In this document: positions 40,546 through 50,365 of the stretch, in pieces
How positions within the stretch are numbered: position 1 is the first letter of the stretch
Layout of the letters: the number at the start of each line of letters is the position of its first letter
Assembly (NCBI GenBank): GCA_034008185.1
Contig: CM067087.1
Coordinates: 42,860,590 to 42,924,589, forward strand
DNA: 64,000 nucleotides
Source of the DNA: Gorsachius magnificus
Taxonomy: Eukaryota > Chordata > Aves > Pelecaniformes > Ardeidae
Direction: 5' to 3'
Position numbers and translations under genes: made by a program
The notes under the pieces: model-generated
What the model was told of the DNA's origin: nothing
What the model saw: only the letters and a program-made list of their open reading frames with translations
Databases searched by the model: none

Positions 40546-41062
40546 AATTACAAAATGATCCTGTAAAATAACTTTGCCAGGGAGCCATGAAAATTAGGAG
40601 AAATACCAAATGCTTTTTGTTGAATTTATCAGATTATTGGAAACTAGAAGGAGAAATCAGCTAGGCCAATGTGTGGATGTGTCTTTTCATCTGCTGCTTT
40701 GCAGCTGCATTGGTCCCATGGGTCGCTGAGGTCCTAACCCTGCTGTGTACATAAAATCCTAAGCTAGCAAGCTTGTTCAGGTAGTTAAAAGTGCAAACAG
40801 GCAATTAAGTTCAAACTTATGCCATTAGTAAGTGCGTATCCAGGCTCTGACCCACATTCCTGCATGTTCAAGGCTGAAAAGTTGGCCTGTAGGAACATCT
40901 ATCTGTACCACGTATTAAAGCTGCTGCCACAGCTTTTGCCAACATTTCAACTTTACAGTCTATATTTGAACTATAACTTTGCTAGGGAAGCAAAAATGTT
41001 GTACATTAAAAGCTGACGTGGAAATCCTAGCCAAAATACCATATCTATTATATATGTAAATG

Positions 41063-41290
41063 TTTGCATTTAAGTGACCCTTTAGAACAGTATCGCTCTA
41101 AAGAACTCACGTTTAAAATGCTCCCAAATTGAAATATTAATGTTTCTGTCCTCCTTGTGCTGCGATGATTTACCCTTCAGTGCTCAAGCTAATGAAGTAT
41201 TAACCCACAAAGTGTGAGTGGGATGGAAGCAGGAAACCTATTTTCACTGCTGGTATTTATACAGCTTGTATTTTTGCTATTTCAAAGTTA
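41063..41290. repeat. Diverged homologous segment, copy B
   Basis: Partner of 40143-40365, in the same orientation. It keeps the same order of shared words, from TTTGCATTT at its left end to TATTTTCACTG and GTATTTAT at its right end. After about 41290 the two diverge completely: copy A leads into the MIR-like relic, whereas this copy leads into plain AT-rich sequence. The duplicated unit therefore does not include the relic. No open frame runs through the segment. Confidence 0.7.
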
Positions 41291-42140
41291 AAATTATGAC
41301 TAAAAATAGAAATCACAGATGTGTCTTTTTTTTTATGTAGAAGGAGCTGTAACCAAAAGTAAAAATGCTTTAAGTTCATAGTTCATTGGAACAGGCTTGA
41401 TCAATTATCTTATTTTAACATATGAGGTAACATATGAGGGCATTTAAAGTGCCTTACAGCCATTTTAAGAACCGTTATTATGTATTTTACATAACTTGAT
41501 GCATCCATTTAGAGAAAATGGAGCATAACATGCATCTTCAAGGGTTTTGATTTCTAAAGCATAACCACAGCTAGAGGGAGTGCAGGATTCATTCCCCTAA
41601 GATGCGTCAGATGTGCAAACCAAGGGTCTATCTAAATATTTAAACCTCGTTTGGTACTTGGGATGCTCTATTGCTACAGTATGAGTATTTGTTTAAATTG
41701 GGCTAGTCCAGCCACAGGACCAAGGTGACTGCAGCAGCTTTTGTAGCTAGGGTACAGGGAAGAGCAGTTCTGGCAGCCGTGGGGAAAGCCCCAGCTCGGA
41801 CAAGGTTGGCACTAGAAAGCAGAGAGGAAAGACCCGTGAGATCTGCATGTGTGTCAAACCTAACACAGATTTTCCTGCTGCAAGCACTTGGCAGAAGCAA
41901 CACAGCCTTTGACTTGTCTGTGTGTTCTGGAGATCTTGGCTCTGCTTTGCCTGCTCCTGTTCAGTGCTTTTGTAAAAAACTTGCTTCCACGGCTTGACCC
42001 AGGGGGAATGACTTTGACCTTTAGGTGACAATCCAGAGCGCCAGGGCTTCAGCTACAGCACACATTAGATGCACAAACTGCCATTACAACTGTTCAGTGA
42101 TTTATTTTCAAGCAGTTCTTTCTGCTTGCTCCATCTTTCA
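41291..42140. other. Noncoding DNA with a short tandem duplication
   Basis: Mostly AT-rich. An exact 12-base tandem duplication of TAACATATGAGG occupies 41416-41427 and 41428-41439. A GC-richer patch at 41700-41960 carries frames on both strands without recognisable domains. Confidence 0.5.
41416..41439. repeat. 12-bp exact tandem duplication
   Basis: TAACATATGAGG occurs twice in direct tandem without a mismatch. It is a simple duplication, probably from replication slippage, and no function is implied. Confidence 0.9.
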
Positions 42141-42902
42141 TTAAATATAGTTCAGCTGATTGCCTAAATCAGGCAGTCTGTCTTTCTTCCCGTGGCTATT
42201 TTCAGGCTCCCATTCACACAAGAGGCCAGATTCCTCCCTGCATCTCACAGCTTTGGCAGTGTGGTTCCAGGTGGTGATCCCTGGCCAGAAGCAGAGCTGG
42301 AAGAGGAGCCGTGCTGATGCAGGGCAGAAGCTGGCCCAGGGCAGGCCGAGGGTTGGCAATGGAGATGGGGCCAGGTGGACGAAAGGTGGGGAAGAAAAGC
42401 AGCGTGGAGCTGGGGCATCATGCCTGATGCGCACAGTTGAGGAGAAACGAGGCTGTACAAGGGGGACAGAGGAGCAGTACAAGCGATGCCTATAAAGTAC
42501 ATCCCTAACTGAAAAATCAATTACCATCATGCGGCCCGGGCTCTGTGCTGCACAAGACAAACTACAGTAGTTATCAGTTTTAATAACCCAGACTGCTTTC
42601 TGTAGGTACCCATGGCTTTTCCTTGGCACTGGATGAGCAGCTGTGAAAAGTGGGTACCTGCAAGGAGCTGGAGGAGCCGCTGGGGCTGTGGCGTGGCCAG
42701 CCTGGCCACGCCGTGGTTTTGGAGGGAAACCACTGCTGTCATTTTGGCAAGCACTGAGTGCGAGCCCAAGACAGGCAATTGTAAGTAAGTTATGATACTG
42801 ACTTTTCAGCTTCAAATTGAACTTCAATATGTCTGTGTGGCACAGCGGAGGTAGAGACCCAAGGGTAGCGGGAAAAGTCACGGCCGCCCTGGAGGAAGTC
42901 AA
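42141..42902 (-). other. Unassigned long open frame (253 codons), probably not a gene
   Basis: The longest frame in the window, on the minus strand. It begins at TTG, with the first methionine codons only at residues 125-126, so a canonical translation would be about 129 residues. The first half has a hydrophobic stretch (ITIACLGLALSA-like, about residues 40-51); the second half is proline and serine rich. It covers a GC-richer patch where other frames are also open on both strands, including a 111-codon plus-strand frame at 42160-42495. No domain or splice structure was recognised. Composition is the simplest explanation. Confidence 0.12.
42690..42712. repeat. Perfect 10-bp GC-rich inverted repeat
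   Basis: GGCGTGGCCA (42690-42699) and its exact reverse complement TGGCCACGCC (42703-42712) are separated by 3 bases. The resulting stem would be very stable. I see no adjacent T run or other signature that assigns a role. Confidence 0.9.
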
Positions 42903-43796
42903 TCCGTTTTAGTCCTCTTCAGGAGGATCAGTTAGCCCAACAAGCACTAAGGTGGGCTCTGCTGCGATACCTGCAGTAGCCAGGTGGCTCCCCCAGGGCT
43001 AGCTTGGGTACCTTGGCATGAGGCTGGGTTGGGATGGGTGGATGTCATTGCATGGGAGCAGCCAAACTCACAGCATGCACACCACCGAGAAAGGTTTGAG
43101 CCACTGAACAGAGGGAGAGCTGTTAGAGGGGTCATAGTACTATCACTTTCAAGCCAATTTACTACTCCTTATGAAAAATTAAATACTTTTTGTATTTCAC
43201 TCAATCTTCACAAAGAGATTTGTTCAGTCTAATTTTGGCAAATTGTGAATATGCTGCTCTGCTATTTAAGTTGCGTAGTCTCATGTCGTTATTTTTTATT
43301 AAAACAAAGATGTTTTTCAGGTAGGGTTGGCATGATAGCAAGAAAATTGTATATTCTCTTGGGGGTTTTATTTAATTATTTAAAGCCATATTAGGTTATA
43401 AATTACTGCTCCAATATATCATGCAGTTAATACTTAAAATTTCAAAACTCAGCCTTTATTGTCCAGATGAAATGAGGACCAGGCAGAGAAGAAAAGCTTG
43501 TTCTTGACACACTAAAAAAAGGACAAAGCATTTCAGTTGCTTGATCTTCCAATGTTCTCCTCTGACCTGGGCAAACCTAAAATGATTTAGAGTCCACATT
43601 TCAGCATCTTTTGTAAAAAGCTCAGACTTTGGTTTGGCAAAGTTGTGCCACAGTTTTTTCAAGAGCATTAATCACTTCTTTCAACAAGAACAGGAAAATA
43701 CTCTAATTTCTAAAAATCTGCCCGTGTATTCTGGTTTCCATTTGTGATGCAGGAACAAGAGTGTTACCTGCCCTCGCTCTAGCCTGGCATTTTAAA
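42903..43796. other. Noncoding DNA, no gene recognised
   Basis: A mix of moderately GC-rich sequence (42940-43060) and AT-rich sequence. Open frames are 82 codons or fewer. Nothing was recognised. Confidence 0.55.
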
Positions 43797-43890
43797 GCGT
43801 GACTTTCATTTTTGTGTCTCTGTGTATTTTTACAGGACCTTGTAAAATGGGGCTCTTATCCCACCTAGACTTTTATTACTGAGCTACTGT
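43797..43890 (+). mobile_element. Possible MIR/CORE-SINE-like relic
   Basis: GCGTGACTTTC, then GTGTCTCTGTG, then CTTGTAAAATGGGGCTC and CCCACCTAG follow the order of the forward MIR body. That body has a GTGACCTTGGGC-type word, CTCTGTGCCTCA, CATCTGTAAAATGGGGAT and a CCTACCT-type word. The match is short and gapped, so this may be coincidence. It is in the opposite orientation to the relic at 40381-40545. Confidence 0.3.
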
Positions 43891-45049
43891 ACAATTAGTC
43901 CATGTTTGGAATGAAAAATAATTTTGAAGGAAATTAAAAAATTCTAAATGTTAATTGAAACTTACCGCTTCCAATAATATGTGAAAATTCAGATTATGAA
44001 AAATAGCTATGGCTTAGTCAATAATGCAATTTTTTAATGTATTTTTCATCAGTCACAGCACAAAACATTTAAATGGTAATGAGTAGTCTTCATTATTAAT
44101 GCAATTGTATATGTGGTTTTCAGAAAGTTTATAAATTCTAGTGAGTGGTTTATGCAACTGTAAGCTAACATGCAATGTTTCTTCCTGTGACATTTGAAAA
44201 AAAATCAGAAATTGAATCCCAATAACAGCTGTCTCCTCTAAAATAAACAGCTGTTTGGCACAAATTTAGTATACATATCCATATATTATGTACAATAAAT
44301 ATACACATGTGTACACAACAGTCTGACTCTTGCAATTAGCCATTCAGGTGGATAATCGTATTGTCCTCGCTGGGATTGTAACGGGGCTACCAGATGAATA
44401 TCCAGCTGCTTCTGTTCCTTTTAAGAAAAGAAACTCAGACCTTCAGATGTAGCTCCCACTTCTGCAGTTGTGGCCAGGTTTCCAGAAGGGGTTTAGCATC
44501 TGTGTGGCAAGCACTGTCTATTTACCTATTTAATCTGGTGCACCAAGGGCTACTAATCAATTTTTTGGAAAGTGGACCCTAATCTATAGTTCCTGGAAAC
44601 CCCTTTAAAGCCTGCCAAGATGCTGCCTGAGAAATGTGGCTTTCTCAGTGAGGAGCTGAGCTATGTTCTAGCTTAAGTTTGGGTGCTGAAAACTTGTGAA
44701 AAATTAGTCGTCATTTGAGCTCCATACTTGCATATGTGACAGGGCTGTATTACGTGTGGATGCCCGAGTGGCAGCAGGGATGTGGTGAAGAAAGGAGGCG
44801 ATTGTGCCATCTTCTCTCCCAGAGAGCCAAAGGGAATAAAGGGCAGGAGCTCTGTCCTTTCTCCCCTCGTTCTTGTCCAAATAATGAGTGTATCTGCTCT
44901 GGTGCTAAGCCAATACAACTCAGAGTAACTTTGAATAAAAGAAAAAGTGAAGGCACTAAGGAAGGGTGACATTTTAGTTATGAGGACAGTGTGTTTATAC
45001 CTTGCTGCCATTCCTATGTAGTGTCATGAGAGAGATTCCACTTGCTGCT
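43891..45049. other. Noncoding DNA, no gene recognised
   Basis: AT-rich sequence to about 44390, then mixed sequence with frames on both strands at 44673-45011. No family or repeat was recognised. Confidence 0.55.
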
Positions 45050-45480
45050 CAATTACATAAAATTCAAGAGCCTCATTTAGTTCTTATCATTGTTAACTGT
45101 TAATTAAATACACTAACTTCACAAAAAGTTTCCTGAATTGTTTTTCAACTTTACTTTCCAGACAGGAGATTTATCACACGGGAGAGAATCCAGTCATTCA
45201 AGACAGACTTTCCTTTTAAAAAGAGATGACCCCAGAAGCAGGACTGTAATGAATGTGCTCCATCCCACCCGTTTAGGAGCGGTGATCTAAGGTGTTATTA
45301 CCCCAGCTGCCAGTGCAATGGTCTGCTGGAGAGATGGCACAAATCATCCTAATTGCATACTGACCACCATCCTCCTCAAATGAGACATTTTAACAAGGAA
45401 TCAACCCTATTGATGCTTTAAACTGATAGACCGGCTCCTCAGCTGGATAATAGGTATGCAAGCGTGCCCAGTTTTCTGGT
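45050..45480. promoter_or_regulatory. Candidate conserved noncoding element
   Basis: A non-repetitive block with GTTAACTGTTAATTAAAT near 45092, CCCAGCTGCCAGTG near 45303, CCTAATTGCATACTG near 45349 and CTATTGATGC near 45407. It has retained CpGs in an otherwise CpG-poor region, and no appreciable frame crosses it. Enhancer function is inferred from motif clustering only. Confidence 0.2.
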
Positions 45481-48400
45481 GTTTGCTTTAATGGAGGTAG
45501 GTGTTGCAAGGGTTGCAGGAAGACCACTGGGTTTAAAAAAGAAAAAAGTCTTGTTAATCACAGCAAAATCCTCCTCAGATCTCCATACCACCTTCGCACT
45601 TGTGATTTAAGGCACCACCTGACAGTTTTAGGCATTTTGTCTCTTTCTGCTATTTAGAAAGTAATGAATAAAACTTGTATATGTCTTTATTTCAGGCCAA
45701 GTTTCCCTTTAATTGGTTTCTTGTTACTTTTATAATGGAGTGCTATTTGACTTTTAGAAAATAATTTTTTAAAAAGGCTTCATTCAGCCTTTTGCCTGCA
45801 GAACAATGAATATTAGGCTTGTTTTCCATTGTCATCCATAGTTCATGATACCTTTGAAAAGAGAATGTCCCTTCTTTGTATATGCAATGTTCACTAGTTA
45901 CCAGTATTCCAAAAACTGCTGCTTCGGAATATATTTCCCAACTGAAAATTAAATGTATGTAATATTAAGAAAATCAGGATAATACTGTTTTGAGGCCATG
46001 GCATATAATTTATGCAAAGCCGTTTCGGGAGGAACAGAAGTAATAAATAGCCAGTTATTTTATGGATTTTTTCCACTGGAAAAAAATCCATACTGAAAGA
46101 TGTGGGGTTCCCCTCTGGAATTAAGCTAATTTTATAAGCAAAGAAGTAATGGTTTTCTTACATGCAAGTATAATGAATTTGAGTGATATCCCTGTAATTG
46201 CTTGCTTGTTCTGCATTCCTGGTAGGTGTAGCAGCAGATTGGCAAGGTGACATAACAACTATTTGCAAGTCTACATGCTGTCTGATGTTACTAAGGTAAC
46301 TAAATTGCACATCAATCTGCTCCAAAAGTCCCTATGAAGATAAAGTGGTCAGTGCTGCTGCGCTTTGAAAATGTCAGGTACTGACCCTTTTCCATATTAT
46401 CTGGGATCTAATGAGAAATCATTTGGTCATGATATTACAGATAGCTTGCAGAAAAACTCTAATATTCTGTATTTCTTCCCCTCCTACCAGCCTTGCTTTT
46501 TACAGAATATTCCTGACCAGCCAAAATGTTACATGAGCAAAACTCAGTCTTCAGTGGTACTTCTCCTTCATTTGAAGCTGCTCAGAGGAACAAGGCAGAG
46601 GAAGGCGTCTCAAAACCACTTTTGCAGTCTCCCAGACCTAGGCCAGCCTAGAGGCAAACCAAACTCCTTGTAATGTAGGATATTGTGCACCATGGTGTGA
46701 AAAGAGTCTGCCCTAGCAGCGCCTCATCCTGACCTGGGCACTGGAAGAAGAATGAACCATCCCAGTGTGAACGGTAATGTCTTCAGCTGGCACAGCTATA
46801 GCTGGGCGAGGGCTTTGAACAAGCCCCATGCAACTGAAAAAAAATGTCAGGCAAAGCGAACCTGAAACCTTTCTCTTTCAAATGGGTTTTATACTGTGAG
46901 CCGTGCTGCACCATGCAGTGAACGTCAGTCCTTGAAGAGCGTCTGTACTATGTATTGAGTTAGAGATCAGGGCTACTTTAGCAAACTCTAGTCCTGGATT
47001 TGGCTTCAAGGGAATTTTGCCTAGACATGCCATGTCTCTTGCCTTCCTTTGGGAGAGCCTTTGCTCTTCTCCATGTCTTGGAGAGCAGTGCAGCAGTTCT
47101 CAGCCATAAAGGCAAATTCAATATCTGATAATTTTGGCAGACAGGTAGCCAGTTCACAAGCCCCTATCAAGCCCGTTTGAGTAATGTGCTCTAGGAATGA
47201 CTGGAGCCACTGCGGGGCCAGCTAATGAGCTACAGCCATCGTGACCCAAGTGTTCTGAGTGTGTGTCTGCCTTGCCCTGGCACTTGTGGTGCCCCCTCTT
47301 CTCCATTCTTGGTCAGCAGCTGCTATCCCATTGATCTGCCATTGAGGCTCCCTGTGTGAAGGGTTGAGGCAAAATGAGTCGAATTAGCAGAAAGTGCTTA
47401 AAAAACCATAGCTAAACCTAAACTAAAACACGCTTGAGAGCCTTGGCAGAAGGTGCTTGGCTGTTCAGCTGGGAAGGGAGGTTGTGGTAGCAGCTGCAGC
47501 AGCGTTGTCATGGCCCAGAGAAGTTAGGAGAATAGACCCTAAGTGAGCACGAAATGTCAGACCAGATAAGTCATCCTTCCCTTTTCAAGCATGTTTCATA
47601 CTAAGTCCCATGCTGCTTCAGAATTTTTTCTCTCAGGGTGCCTGTGATCTTTACGCAGGGATCGGTGTGGCTTTGCCCGTCCGTGAGAACCACCGTCACT
47701 AATGGTGGCTGCTTACAAGGTTCAGAAATCCCTTCCAGAAACCTGGTAGGAGTCTGAAAAGACATGAGATACCACCTCATAAATGATTACACAATAGTGA
47801 AGATGAAAATCTGAACAGCAGTCATTTAAATAATGAGCTAGGTCATTTCATTTTGAAAAAGTCACAGTGTTAATGCAATGTACTCCAGGCAGATTGCACA
47901 TCCCAAGTCTTCGGCTTTATGGCATCTTTCAGTGCAACAACTGTTAGTACCCACAGAAAATCCTCTCCTGGCACATTTTATGGATAATGGTATAAAATGG
48001 TCCAGTGATATTATTTACACAGGCAGATACCCAGTAACAAACTCCAGATGGGAGTGGGAAAACAAGCAAGTGTATGCATGCATTTGCTAATTTTTCACCG
48101 GGAAACAGATTCTCTGGGGAAAAAAAAAAAAGGGTGAAAAGGGGAATTTCTAAGGAAACCTAGAAGAACAACAGCTGTGACGCAAAAGATCTTGAAGGGA
48201 TCTGGGGGAATATTAAACTTTTGGTTCGTTGTCTCTGACTGTGCAAAATAACCAGAAAGCTGTTTGTCCCTTGATGAGCTGCCTCTGTGTGTGGTGACCA
48301 GCTCGTCTCCCTGCTGCGATGGCTCAGGGAAATCTGGGTCTTGACAGGTTTTGCCAGTGCCCCTGACTCAGGCTACAAACTTCCCTCTGAACACACATCC

Positions 48401-48639
48401 TGCCCTCTTGGTTTTCCTTTGCTGTCTTTTACAAGAAAAGAAAACCCAGCAGTGTGCAAAGGGGCAATTCTCATCTCTGCCACCACAACGGTACCAAAGG
48501 GGTTGCTAAACTTGGCTCATAAGTTACTTAAATGGAATATTGTCAGGAAAAAAAAAAGTTTCCATTTCGTTTATGGTTTGAGGAGGGGTTTGTATCAGAG
48601 GGCTAATGCAGGGGTGAGGGGCTGGGTGAGGAATCATAA
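45481..48639. other. Noncoding DNA, no gene recognised
   Basis: Mixed composition. Open frames reach 102 codons (46365-46673, plus) with no recognisable domain. A 12-base A run lies at 48120-48131. The frame from 48287 into the CR1 joins unique sequence to repeat sequence and is not a gene. Confidence 0.55.
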
Positions 48640-49212
48640 TAGAATCATAGAATCATTTAGGTTGGAAAAGCCCTTTAAGATCACCAAGTCCAACCATTAC
48701 CCTAACCCTAAGCATCTCATCTACCCGTCTTTTAAATACCTTCAGGGATGGGGACTCCACCACTTCCCTGGGCAGCCTGTTCCAATGCTTGACAACCCTT
48801 TAGGAGAAGAAATTTTATCTAACGTCCAACCTAAACCTTCCCTGACACAACTTGAGGCCATTTGCCCTCATCCTATCACCCGTTACCTGGGAGACCAACT
48901 CCTCTCAGCCAGCTGTAGAGGGCGATAAGGTCTCCCCTCAGCCTCCTCTTCTCCAGGCTGAACATCCCCAGCTCCCCCAGCCGCTCCCCACCAGCCTTGG
49001 GCTCCAGACCCCTCCCCAGCTCTGTTGCCCTTCTCTGGACACGTTCCAGCAATGCAGCGTCTGTCTTGTAGTGAGGGGCCCAAAACTGAACACAGCATTT
49101 GAGGGGCGGCCTCACCAGTGTGGAGCACGGGGCCATGACCACTGCCCTGTTCCTGCTGGCCACACTATTCCCGATACGAGCCAGGATGCTGTTGGCCCTC
49201 TAGGCCACCTGG
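48640..49212 (-). mobile_element. Longest CR1 LINE fragment in window, internally deleted
   Basis: A minus-strand CR1 with two octamers at its left edge (TAGAATCATAGAATCA) that extends about 570 bases into ORF2. Compared with the other copies it has lost about 25 bases after the TTACCCTAACCC word near 48710. It has lost about 25 more near 48897, where CCTGGGAGACCAACTCC replaces the longer CCTGGGAGAAGAGGCC segment seen at 38190. It ends at about 49212, where the GCCACCTGGG word gives way to unrelated GC-rich sequence. It may be truncated there, or interrupted by the CpG-rich block that follows. Confidence 0.93.
48876..49163 (-). pseudogene. CR1 ORF2 fragment
   Basis: A 95-codon minus-strand frame from CR1 ORF2, upstream of the part seen in the other copies. 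Landmarks in order are ASRNRAV at the start, a [10 protein letters not shown] motif at about residues 24-33, [12 protein letters not shown], and [20 protein letters not shown]. The frame ends early after a deletion (GVGLPGNG), so the conserved C-terminal block is lost from it. It is a non-functional remnant. Confidence 0.85.
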
Positions 49213-49290
49213 GTGGGAAGGGGAGCCACGGGTGGCAAGGCCCAGCTGGGGGGTGCCTGGCAGTGGTGGCGGTAAAGGGTTGACTGGGTC

Positions 49291-49824
49291 TCAATGGTAG
49301 AAGGAAAAAGAAAAAAGGGATGGGCGCTCCATGGTCACTGGGCCGTGAGGAGTGAGCGAGGTGAGGCCTGCCTGGCCCTTAATGAGCTCGTTAGCGGCTG
49401 CTGCCTCCCTCAGCCAGTGCCCGCCTGGGGGAGCTGGCAGGAACAGGGGAGAGGAGCGCAGGGGCTGGGAGAAGCCACGGCCTTTGAGCACGGATGTAGC
49501 GGGGAGCCTGTGCCCGGGAGCCTGGGTTAGGCCTGCCATGAGGTGCGCCCGGGAGCCCGGGTTAGGCCCGCGGGGAGCTGGCACCCAGGAGCCCTGGTTA
49601 AGCCCACAGGGGCTGCCAGCCAGCGGGGCCTCACCCGGTTGCTGAGGCGGGGGCCGTCGATGTCCCTTGCCGCGCCGAGTCCCGGAGCTGGTCAGTTCCC
49701 CCCTGTTTTGGGGTCTGCTGAGCAATCGGATGGTGTTAGGTTTTGTACCCCAATAGGATTGGCACAACAAGGCGAAAAAAAGTGAATAAATCCTGCACGC
49801 GAGAGGAGCGTGAGTCTGCGCCAT
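49291..49824 (-). other. Unassigned ATG-initiated frame (177 codons) in CpG-rich block
   Basis: A minus-strand frame begins at ATG within the palindrome at 49816-49832, with G at +4 but C at -3. The start is hydrophobic (CRIYSLFFALLCQSYW-like, about residues 10-25); the remainder is rich in Pro, Gly, Ser and Arg, and part of it translates the 35-bp minisatellite. High GC content depletes stop codons, so a frame of this length is expected by chance. I recognise no family. It would matter only if a transcript starts in the CpG-rich sequence to its right. Confidence 0.12.
49500..49612. repeat. 35-bp GC-rich minisatellite, about 3 units
   Basis: Units start with CCCGGGAG at 49513, CCCGGGAG at 49548 and CCCAGGAG at 49584, each followed by CC and a GGTTA word and then a GCCC or GCC(T) word. 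Period is 35-36 bases and the units are imperfect. A partial unit precedes the first. Confidence 0.8.
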
Positions 49825-50065
49825 GGGCGCAGCGCTGTTTCCATTTTGGTTCCTGCGTCGCCAAGTGTCTCGTCTTAAAACGGAAAAATAAAAAGAACAA
49901 CCCGCTTCTCTGAAAAGGACAAATGAAGGGAAAACATCTCCTAGGACGCCTGAGTAGGAAGATGTTACACGGCATTATCTGGCGCGTCTGAACTCCCTCC
50001 TACGCGCAGGAGAGCGCGTTGGGGAAGCGGTGCAAAACAAGTCAATAAAAACCACGCGAACAGGA

Positions 50066-50365
50066 GGTGCTTGCTCCAGCATGCTGTTACTAAGCAGGGT
50101 AATTTGCATAGTGCCTCTTTTAGAAACCCTAAAGTACCGTGAAAGCCTAAATAAATAAGTCACAACTACTGTATGAAAACAAGTTAGGATCATTATTCAC
50201 ATGGATTGCTCCTAAAGGATATGCCCATTTAAATTAGCTCTTGCTTACTAAATTAGCTACGAAGAACAACCTCGTGTTAATATTTTGCTGCCCAAGAGAG
50301 GTAATCAACGGGAGGATAAGCTTATCATTAGCATTCTGCTTAATAAATATTTTAAGCTACATAAT
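50066..50365. promoter_or_regulatory. Candidate conserved noncoding element beside CpG block
   Basis: AT-rich complex sequence directly following the CpG-rich block. It has GTAATTTGCATAG near 50099 (octamer-like), GTTAATATTTTGC near 50276 and a GATA-like TTATCATTAG near 50322. The frames here are short. Its position beside a CpG-rich segment suggests a promoter-proximal enhancer, but this is inference. Confidence 0.22.

Larger units (their letters stand above)
49213..50065. promoter_or_regulatory. CpG-rich block: orphan CpG island promoter or LTR
   Basis: This is the only strongly CpG-dense block in the window, with several dozen CpGs by eye, densest at 49500-49700 and 49790-50065. It contains a 35-bp minisatellite, a CCAAT box on each strand 3 bases apart (49750-49754 and 49758-49762), AATAAA at 49785-49790 and a GC-rich palindrome at 49816-49832. 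Inverted CCAAT pairs and CpG density suit a promoter. Tandem repeats, CCAAT boxes and AATAAA within a few hundred bases beside another retroelement would also suit an LTR. No TG...CA ends with matching target duplications were found. Confidence 0.4.

Noticed and set aside
48287..48928. 213-codon plus-strand frame
   Set aside because: Its second half is the antisense of the CR1 at 48640-49212 and its first half is unique sequence; a chance join.
48852..49283. 143-codon plus-strand frame
   Set aside because: Antisense of CR1 ORF2; the real reading direction is minus.
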